NCBI GenBank assembly: GCA_026545225.1
Contig: CM048845.1
Span: 79,660,533 to 79,724,532 of the forward strand
Reading direction: 5' to 3'
Source: Cornus controversa
Taxonomy: Eukaryota > Streptophyta > Magnoliopsida > Cornales > Cornaceae
DNA length: 64,000 nt
Shown: positions 55,783-64,000 of the stretch, in pieces
How positions within the stretch are numbered: position 1 is the first letter of the stretch
Layout: every line of letters begins with the position of its first letter
Notes under the pieces: generated by a model
What the model saw: the letters and a program-made list of their open reading frames with translations, nothing else
What the model was told of the DNA's origin: nothing
Database searches by the model: none
Translations under genes and position numbers: made by a program

Positions 55783-56235
55783 TATCAAAAGAAATAATTT
55801 TTTTTTACCTTTCTAACTTTCTTTAGTACTTTTTTTTTTGTCTTGTCAAAATGGATAATTTATTCAACAAAAATATATATTTTTTGCTTCTTCTAATATA
55901 GATAATTTATGCAATAGAGATAATTTCTTTTTTTGAACATATCAAAAGATATAATTTATTGAATAACAATAACTTTTTTTTTGAGGTACTCTCAATGTAG
56001 ATCATTTATTCAACAAGAATAAAATTTTTTATGTACTTTTTTTTGGATCCTGAGAAAATTTATTCAACAAGGATAACTATTTTTTGGCTACTTTTTAATT
56101 TTTAATTCCTACCAAAAGAAATAATTTATTGAACAAAGATATTTTTTTTTATCTCAGGCCAGAAGATATATATCTATATGTATTTTGGTCTTGTCAAAAG
56201 AAATATTTTATTCAATATAGATAACTTTTTTTGGG
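55783..56235. repeat. Degenerate minisatellite with ATAATTTATTCAACAA-type units
   Basis: Related words (AAAAGAAATAATTT, GGATAATTTATTCAACAA, AGATATAATTTATTGAATAA, GAAAATTTATTCAACAAGG, GAAATAATTTATTGAACAAA) recur about every 50-85 bp at 55787, 55851, 55947, 55998, 56050, 56113 and 56198. T-runs lie between them. No coding function is seen. Confidence 0.6.
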
Positions 56236-58304
56236 TCCGAAAAAGAGAATGTTTTTTGGATTCGATTAAAAAAATCAAAAATATTAAAGATGAGAGACAA
56301 ATAAGATGTCTGAAAGGGTAATTTATTATTTTGAAAAAAATTAATCATTCACATGTAAAGTAAAAATTAAAAATAATATTTATCCTAAAATAAGTGTGAC
56401 AAACATAAAAAAATAGAAATGCGAATATCTCCCCTTTTTATTTATTTTTAAGTCTTTTGAGACGTACACCATACTACATAACACCACATAGCTCCACTTG
56501 CTCCATCCCAAAAATCCTCACAGACCGGCTATGATCGATCAATTATATTGGTGGGGTCCAGAATCTGGACCCTAATTCTCCATTTAGGGGCACGCCAGTT
56601 ACGCAGGGACAGCCATCTAATCATGATCAGACGGTTATGATTTCGAAGGACATATAAACTTTATTGCACCATCACCACTAGGCCCCACCTCCTTATCTCT
56701 TGCAAAATCTATCCAAGCGAACGAAAACAGTCACTTTCTTAGCCCTTTCTGTTGAAAGAACGCATGCAGCTTCGAAGTGAAACCCCGACCATCGATTATA
56801 TAGTGCGTCGAATACACGCTCACATGTACTGTATACAGTGGAGGTTTGACTGAATTCCATATATTCGAAAAATAATGAAATTAAATTTTAATTTTGAGAG
56901 ACTGGAATTAGACGTGCATAAGAAATGATTGTCAAGAATAGATATATATATATATATATATTAAGTGAATTTACAAGAATGTCCTACCCCTTCATTCCCA
57001 AAATTAACAATTTGGTTCGTGTCTTCAACCGCATTTGAAGGAGCGTGGAGAAAGTGGGAGTGTCCAATAATTGAGAATATAAGTGCGAGTTTGGCTTGAG
57101 AGCGAGCCAAGTTCAATTAGACGGGTGTGATGGCATATGATGTGGCTGGGGCTAACATCTATATCATGTTGGTGTGATTGTGTTTGTATGCTGAGTAAGG
57201 TGGAAAGTGAGAGGACGTCAACTGTCCAATTAACTAAGAATCAAGTGAACAGGAGATGTCCTATTTGTATGTTTTCCCACCTCACCATGTCATGTTGGAT
57301 ATTCTGATTTCTAAGCCATACACTTGTGAAGATGCGTAAATGGTCTGACAATTATCCTAGGAACAAAAACCATTGAATTTTCTTTTCTTTTTTATAATAG
57401 AATTCTAAACAAAATTAACTACAATCATGTATTTGGAAAAATTCCAATTCTCTTCTTTGAAAATAAAAAAAAAAAAATACCATCAGATCACGGTTCTCAA
57501 TGAAATACTTATTAAAGTATGTAAAATTAATGCTGACATTATTTTAATAATAATAGTATTCTCATTCTATGAGTAAGATTAATCCATATAGCTAAAGTAT
57601 GCACCGACTATTTTAAGTTGGTTTAGTGATCTGATGACTCACGAGGTGTGGTTTTATTTGTTGAGAATTTTAGGCCGGTGTTTTCAAAATTAGGATAACA
57701 TGCAAATCAAATTGCAATTGACTTTGACAACTAAAATGTTGAACTCATGATTAGACTTTATAATCCAACTAGACTAACATTGGGAACATTTAATTGGCTT
57801 CCTTTGATGGCCATCCCAATATGGTGCCAATTGAGCTTATTAAACTTCTATCAAAACAATTTCAAATAGAGAAGAGCAAGTCTATAAGAAATGGACGTGC
57901 AAACTCATATTTTTACATAATTATTTTAAATGAGTATTGTTATCGAACTTTGTGTGTTATAGTTTTTGTATGTTAATTTGGTTAGGAGAAAAAGAAAATT
58001 AAATTAAAAAACTTGTAAAAATCAAACAAATATATAGAGAATTGAATCCATAAGAATTACGTACTGATCTGACAATTTTAATCGAAATCCTCCACTTTCA
58101 TAACATTTTTCAATTCATAATATATTTTTTATTTTTAACAACAATCCATAATCATCAATGTATAGGGTAGTGTGAGCGGTAACAATAAAGTTAAGCTAAG
58201 CCGAAGTCAAAAGCTAAGAGCTAAGCTTTGGTTGAGTGGGAATGGGAAGTGGGGGCACAAGTGGGACCCAGAGGAGAAAGCAGGAGACAGAGGGAAGTGG
58301 AGTT

Positions 58305-58395
58305 CACGTGGTGGGGAAAACGAGGGAAGCGTGGAAGTAAAACCCTCCTGACCCAAAACTCACGTGGATCAACACGGCTTGCTGGGATACACGTG
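58305..58395. promoter_or_regulatory. Cluster of three CACGTG G-boxes
   Basis: CACGTGG or CACGTGGG occurs at 58305, 58361 and 58390, three palindromic G-box cores within 91 bp in a GC-richer island. Such cores bind bZIP and bHLH factors, and clustered CACGTGG copies are typical of ABA-responsive promoters. No adjacent gene is visible, so the target is unknown. Confidence 0.5.
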
Positions 58396-59021
58396 GGTCA
58401 CAGATTTCGATGATGAAAAAAGCTTTTATGATTGTTAGGTTGTTGGGCCCAACTCTGGCCGTGCGTGTCATGTTGTCTCTAATTCAGCCGACACGCACTC
58501 TCCCTACAATCATTTGAACTTCCCTCCTCAATCACTCCGCTTCTACTCACTGGCCAACCACCCTCACCCCCACTTAACGCGCGCGTGTAAAAATATTAGG
58601 ACTTCTTATTTTGAAAATTAATACAAGTAATCACATAGGATTGTCTGACAGAATTGTATCCCTGGACTTTCTCACTAATAGAATGTATGTGATAAGTAGA
58701 TGTGATAGGACATTTAATAAATGTAAATATTTAGATCTAATAATTTTGTCTAACAATCCTAAGTAGTATAGTCTTTTTATTTTTTTACAAGTATCGTCTA
58801 TCATAAGATAGGGTTATAATATAGCTGACTCTATCCAAAACCTACCAACACTGTTTACGATATGATTGTTTGATCTTAGATAGATCAATTGAATAATTGT
58901 TCAAGCTTGAGTCAAAATTAAATTGGTCGTGATAAAGAGTTAAAATTCAGAAGTTTTCAAATGGAATTATATGAGTGGAGATAATATTATGTCTTCAACA
59001 TGACGACGTCATGATAACTTC

Positions 59022-59568
59022 TACGCCTGTCAACAGATTGGATTCAGACCGGATCAACCCTAATTCGATTCGAACCCGATAAGAGTTATAGCTGATCAGA
59101 TCCGATAACTCGACGAATTTTATATAATTAAATTCATATCTGATTTATTATTAATTAGATATCCGATCCGAAAATAATAAAAAAAATTTTTAAAAATAAT
59201 TTCAAAAGAGATTAGCAAATAATGATTAGGAAAAAAAATAAAAAAGAAAAATAAAATATAAAGAAAAAAGTAATAGAAATGAAAATAATTGACTTTTTAT
59301 TAAAGAAAAAAAACTATAAAAAAAGACAAAATAGAGAGAGGGAAAAATAAGAAGAAAATATTGATAAAAAATATTTTAATAGTATGTAAATATTATATGT
59401 TATAACATTAGATAATATATTTATAATAAATTATATATTATATTATATCGGATCAGATCGACCATAATTCATATTCGATATGTTTAGCTAACAAATTATT
59501 AGATTGAATGTCCAATCCCTATCCTAATTATTCGAATTTGGATCAAAATCTGATCCATTGACAGGTCT
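59022..59568. mobile_element. MITE with CCTGTCAA inverted ends
   Basis: The left end, CGCCTGTCAACAGATTGGAT, pairs with the complement of the right end, AGACCTGTCAATGGATCAGA. Both ends continue into GATCCGA/TCGGATC-type words (subterminal repeats). The interior is A-rich with no coding frame. No target duplication is evident. Confidence 0.6.
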
Positions 59569-59990
59569 AATAACTTCATTCCCCACGAACCATTCGAAAT
59601 CCTCCGAATTCAAAGGATATATTGTTTTCCAAACTACATATTCATCATGTTAAATTCAAATTGGAATTAAGATGAATTGCTCAATCAATATCAAGCTCAA
59701 AATGGAGTTTATAACCAAGATAGATGAAGAGAAAGAATGCTTATAAACCCAAATAAATTCAAGGAAATGAGGTTGAATAAGTCTTTTTATGAAGACGACC
59801 ACAAGTATAACAAATCCAATTATATGATTTTTAGATGTCTCCCTAGCTAACTTAATGAGTTCATTTTTCTTTCAAACTTGCTCTTTTATTATTAATAATT
59901 AAACAAACAAGAACTGAGCTCTTTGTTAGATTGAGTGGCTAAATAGCCCTCAAATTTACTTCATTTATTTTTTGGGTGGTCAATAAATCC

Positions 59991-60029
<39 letters not shown>

Positions 60030-60330
60030 GTCTATTACTATTTATCTTATTTATTTACTAGCAGCCATATTTGTTTTCACACATATTGAGGAAGGAATTA
60101 CAGAGATGTAATTGGCCAAGTTGATTGATACTTGATTTGATCAAAATCACTTTTAAGTGGTTGAGATAAAATAGGAGAACAAATATCTTCTACTCCCACT
60201 TAGAAAGAGATCATACATGTGGATTGGGGTAATGTGGTTGAAAATTGATTGTGTACCGTTAAAAATAAAAACCACTCTCCTTTAGTGGAGGAAGTGGTTC
60301 ACTGATATGAGGGTGCATGTTAAATAACCT

Positions 60331-60373
<43 letters not shown>

Positions 60374-60619
60374 CAAGTGATAAGTTTCAATGACAGATAC
60401 AAAAAGTTGAAAACCCCTTGTTGGTGAAGAAAACCCATTACAATCTAAGCACAAATATACATACTGTCTTTCTCTCTCTTTGTGCTTCGTCTTCAATTTT
60501 CAATTTCAAGTTTCATTGAGGAAACTAAAGAGATGGCCAAATTCAAGGATAATTGAAGAGACCCAATTAAGATAATATTGTATTGAAGATTTATTTGAAG
60601 ACTTTCTGATCTATTCTTT
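59569..60619. other. AT-rich spacer with microsatellites; probable upstream LTR of the copia relic
   Basis: Microsatellites (TA)n at 59994-60026 and (CA)n(TA)n at 60332-60373 are present. The stretch just before 60620 probably includes the decayed 5' LTR of the copia relic, because a primer-binding site follows directly. The LTR start cannot be fixed. Confidence 0.45.
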
Positions 60620-62199
60620 CATGGGTATCAGAGCCTGCTCCGGTCATTCACGTTATTTTCAAGCCTACTGATTTCTTATTTTTCCTCATATCACCTGCAA
60701 TCAGACGTGTAATAAAAGGAAAACAAGTTGGAAAAGACATCTTGTAGATTTACCCATTAATTTTTCACACAGGAAAGATTACTATTAGTGTCGTTGAAAT
60801 ATTTAGTACACATAGCTGATATTTTTTGGTCACTCTAATGGTTAGTTTTTCTAAACTCAATATTTTTTTTATATGACTAGTATAGCAGTAAGTCAAGAAC
60901 TTAGTAAAACTAAAAAATTAAATGGGGCTAATTTTTCAACTTGGAAGCGTTGTATCAGTCACATACTACTCTTCCAAGACAATATTGAGTATATGATTGA
61001 TATGACATATCTACCCATCCTCTTGAAAATTCATCTGTTGCAGATAAAAGAATATATGAAAAATATCTTGAAGATGATAAGACTGCTAGAGATATAATGC
61101 TCACTTTCATGAAACCTGATACTGAAATTTTGTTTGAAGAATATGAGAGCTTGCTAAGACAATGTTTGATGCTATTACTGATGCATATCGTTTTTTATCT
61201 GAATCATATGTCCAACTTCTAATTGAAATTTTTTACGGAACCACAATGAAGGAAGATGAAAATATAATTGATCATGTAAACTAGTTATTTATTATTGTAA
61301 CAAAAAAAAAAAAATTAGCAACTTTAGGAAACCCAATTCCTTATAAAATGCAAGTGTCTACTATTTTACATAGTTTACCATAATATAAAATAGTTTACAT
61401 GGATCTATTAAAAAATATAAAACTAGATTAGTGACAAAAGGATACACACATAAACCCATAATAGATTATGAAAAAACTTATTCTCCAGTTGCTAAATCTA
61501 CCTCAATAAGAATTTTAATGTCTAAAGTGTCATTATTAGATTTAAAATTATTTCAAATGGATGTTAAGACTGCATTTTTAAATGGAGAATTAAAAAAATG
61601 CATTTACAAGTAATAACCTGATGGATATAATATAAAGGGACAAGAAAATAAAGTATATAAACTCGAAAGATCATTAAATGGACTTAAGTAGTCATCTAGA
61701 CAATGATATTATACAATTCATAATGCTATTACCAAGTTTGGATTTAAAGCAAATGATTTTGATCATTGTGTATACCATTGGAATAGTGGGAGTAATTTTA
61801 TTATATTATCTTTGGATGCAAAAGATATACTTATTGCAGACAATGACATTATATCAATTGAAGAAATTAAATTTTTCTTAAAGAGTCAAATTGAGATGAA
61901 AGATATGGGTAAAACATCTTATGTATTGAGGATACAAATAATTAGAGAAAGAAAATAAAAAATCTTACAACTATCTCAAGAGCAATATTTTAAAAAAATT
62001 ATTAAAATATTTCATATGAAAAATTCAAAATCCCATAAATACTCCTATTTATAAACAAATAAAGTTATCTAAAAAAAAGATGTGCCCGTTAAATGAAGAA
62101 GAAAAAAAAAATGAAAAATACACCTTATGCACAAACTGTAGGTTGTATTATGTATCCAATGTTATGTACTAGACTTGATATAAGTTTTGTAGCAAGTGT
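60620..62199 (+). mobile_element. Decayed Ty1/copia element, interrupted at its RNase H region
   Basis: A primer-binding-site-like GGGTATCAGAGCC lies at 60623-60635. The gag start is at 60873 (MTSIAVSQELSKTKKLNGAN then FSTWKRCISHILLFQD). A deletion removes most of gag, protease and integrase. Reverse transcriptase pieces run 61431-61920: TKGYTHKPIIDYEKTYSPVA, FQMDVKTAFLNGELKK, KVYKLERSLNGLK, and SLDAKDILIADND in place of the YxDD block (Y replaced by L, V by A). An RNase H piece, TPYAQTVGCIMYPMLCTRLD, ends at 62199, where an LTR of another element begins. Many stops are present. Confidence 0.88.
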
Positions 62200-63487
62200 T
62201 GTGACCCAAGAATTGTACCTAGAGGAGGGGTGTTGAATAGGAACATTAACTAAACAATGGAACTTTTTCAATTTTTCTTGTTTTCACAAAAAATTAGCTT
62301 GAATATGTGAGATATAAATTTGTAATTGGCATATTTCGGTGATCGAAACTTGATTGATTGAGTTGTAATTTTTGATTTATTCTTTGTATCGATCATCGAC
62401 AACTTCGAACTGATATTCAAGTGCATGGATGTAGACAAATCAGTTAAAACACCATATAGTACAGGTAAGTATGGTGAGGACACTCTACACTTTTTACTTT
62501 TGAGCCTATTTTGAAAAATCAGGGTTTAAATGAAATTTTTAAGATTTTTCAAAGTAGGACCGGTCCTCAATATTTAGGACCGGTCCAACTTTTTTCTGCA
62601 GTTTAATTTCTGCAGGTTTTCAAAAAGTCCCACTGATCCTATTTATTTGGCACCGGTCTCACTTAACCTGTTCCAAATAGGAAATAGATTTCAACGGAAA
62701 TTCTGATTCCTATTGGGTTTGAAGCTTCTAGGAGAGTTCTATTTTGGTATTCAACTTCTTTTTCAAGTAGAATTAGAACTTCCTTGCCTATATATATGTA
62801 TTCATATTTTCTCTACAAAATACGCCCTGGAATATTATTTTTAGACAGAGAAAGTATATACAATATAATTAGGGCTTTATATTTTTAAGAACACATATCC
62901 ATACTTCACGAGTGATATTTAGGATGGTATTTTACTTCTGATTAGCTATTCAGAGACTGCATCAAATATATTTGCTGATCAGAACATTGGATTGATGGTT
63001 CTTCACTTGCTTGCTTACTGAGGAAGAAAGGTGACCAGATTGCACTATGAAGGGAACAAAATACTTGTTGAGTATTTTAGTTCTTCCAGCAACCTTTCTG
63101 TAAGGGTGGTAACGTTAGCTGAAAGTCTGCAGCAGTTGGACGTGTTGTCGCAATCATAAGCCTGAGGTGTTCCGCATCAGATCCTTAACAGAGTGAAGAG
63201 GGGTGTGAGACTGAGACAGAGTTTGTTGTACTTTGCTTCATCATAGTGAATTGGTTTCCTGAGGCGTACCGCCTCCCTCCGTGGTTTTTTCCGCCTTGGG
63301 TTTTCACGTATATCTGGTGCATTCTTTTCTTTACTTGCACTTTGTTTATTTGCTTGCTTTATTGTTTGATTAATTGGACTTAAAATTGAATTAATTAAAA
63401 ATTAAGCAAACGAGCAAGTGATCCTATTCACCCCCCTCTAGGTTCTAAAATACTTTTCGCAACCGCTTTCGCACCGCGCAACTCACA
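62200..63487 (+). mobile_element. 5' LTR of a second copia (SIRE-like) element
   Basis: This 1288-bp LTR starts TGTGACCC and ends ACTCACA (inverted TGTGA/TCACA). It is followed at once by a primer-binding site. It has cut the RNase H region of the older copia element at 62199. Truncated copies lie at 17074-18120 and 20914-21955. The 3' LTR is outside the window, so the target duplication cannot be checked. Confidence 0.85.
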
Positions 63488-63502
63488 ATTGGTATTAGAG
63501 CA
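63488..63502 (+). other. Primer-binding site of the second copia element
   Basis: ATTGGTATTAGAGCA follows the LTR directly. It differs from the standard TGGTATCAGAGC by one base (C to T). It fixes the plus orientation. Confidence 0.85.
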
Positions 63503-63578
63503 GTGTTCTCTAATTTGTGAGTAGTTCCTTCCGAAGTATTTTTAAAATCAAATTTTATTTTTGTTTTCAAAAATTGTT

Positions 63579-64000
63579 ATGGAATCTAATAAGAAAGAGG
63601 ATAAATTGGTTCAATAATCTCATGTATGTGATGTGTTAAACCATAAGGATGAGATAAATTTCTTTGCTAGAAAATATGGAAGATTCCTTAAGAATAAAAA
63701 AAAAAAAAATTTTAGGAAAGGAAATTCTTCTACATGTAGAGGTAAAAATAATAAAAAAGATGCTTTTGTTATTTTTCCTGCTATTACTCATGTTGATAAT
63801 GATATTGCTAATGATTTTTTTTCTGATTCAGGTAAATCTGAAAAATCTGCATCATTCAGTGAAATTGGTTCTAATGATTCGAATGATGAGAAAGCTGATA
63901 GAGAACCATGTGAAAGCTAGTTGCAACAAATCTTTGATGAATTATTAAAGGCTTACAAGAAGCAGACCAAAAAGCTAAAATTGGTAAAAAAGAGAAAGAA
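63579..64000 (+). pseudogene. Gag remnant of the second copia element, runs off window
   Basis: It begins MESNKKEDKLVQ, followed immediately by a stop, then continues NHKDEINFFARKYGRFLKNK, a basic stretch, and an acidic Ser/Asp-rich stretch (FFSDSGKSEKSASFSEIGSN), then LLKAYKKQTKKLKL. This order matches the C-terminal half of SIRE-type gag. The N-terminal gag domain and the zinc knuckle are missing, so it is internally deleted. The rest lies beyond the window. Confidence 0.7.

Larger units (their letters stand above)
54194..59021. other. Long intergenic region, no gene seen
   Basis: Apart from the minisatellite above, the region is AT-rich and non-coding. Two GC-richer islands stand out: 56500-56860 (GTGGGGTCCAGAATCTGGAC and neighbouring sequence) and 58220-58580 (three G-boxes). 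They look like promoter remnants or regulatory DNA, but no gene follows. The short frame at 58228-58413 has no recognisable domain. Confidence 0.45.

Noticed and set aside
58228-58413. 60-codon Trp/Arg-rich frame in the G-box island
   Set aside because: It begins at a non-ATG codon, has no domain, and its composition follows from local G-richness.
42345-60373. Long AT and CA microsatellites as special elements (42345, 52721, 53680, 59994, 60332)
   Set aside because: They are ordinary simple repeats, several of them inside MITE-like elements; noted only where they help to define elements.
1-64000. CRISPR arrays, bacterial operons, tRNA or rRNA genes, known conserved microRNA precursors
   Set aside because: I looked for regularly spaced repeats, tRNA-like cloverleaf boxes and common conserved plant miRNA sequences and saw none that I could support.

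Overview
This is a nuclear window from a flowering plant, most likely a eudicot. It is AT-rich, has spliced genes, and is full of Ty1/copia, Ty3/gypsy and LINE remnants and MITE-like elements. The plant-only families present are DC1 cysteine/histidine-rich proteins, an HD-Zip II transcription factor and a DUF761 protein. Nothing bacterial, organellar or CRISPR-like is visible.

Left part, about 3.6-35.7 kb: a degenerating tandem cluster of DC1 zinc-finger genes. Two members have open two-exon frames: 22548-25462 (+, 714 aa) and 31591-35661 (+, 645 aa). One member (9202-11888) is stopped by a single in-frame nonsense codon. One (6520-8211) has lost its in-frame start codon and its second exon. 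Others survive as fragments: 3606-5889, 5982-6149, 14003-14345, 14785-15060, 22304-22486, and a LINE-disrupted copy whose remains lie at 28063-30370. All recognisable loci share one plan. A long first exon encodes about seven or eight zinc-binding modules. A phase-0 intron follows a conserved Glu or Gln codon. A short second exon encodes a charged coiled coil and, in the ancestral form, a hydrophobic C-terminal tail. The intact 22548 gene ends in a 22-residue membrane segment, and remnants of that tail remain at three other loci. The cluster therefore seems to descend from a tail-anchored DC1 protein, with the anchor lost by different routes in several copies.

The cluster grew by segmental duplication. 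The segment 3329-8825 is paralogous to 27850-34040. A second duplication relates 16133-18893 to 19975-22331; these units carry gypsy gag pieces, copia LTR pieces and a DC1 promoter with its start codon. A copia element (1-3328) landed in one duplicate, and its 5-bp target site is still readable as a single copy in the other. The 31591 gene carries a perfect 74-bp palindrome inside a 58-bp-arm inverted repeat, 11 nt after its 5' splice site; this is absent from the sister copy.

Right part: a DUF761/proline-rich membrane protein gene (39720-41375, +) and a four-exon HD-Zip II gene (48891-46895, -) are convergent, about 5.5 kb apart. The rest is transposon-derived or featureless AT-rich DNA: a foldback element (43246-44026), a TRIM-like pair (45958-46524), a hAT-like element (51971-53320), a degenerate minisatellite (55783-56235), and a decayed copia element (60620-62199) interrupted by the LTR of a second copia element (62200-63487) that runs off the window.

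Limits: gene models were made by eye from frames, splice signals and comparison between paralogues inside the window. No database search or expression evidence was available.
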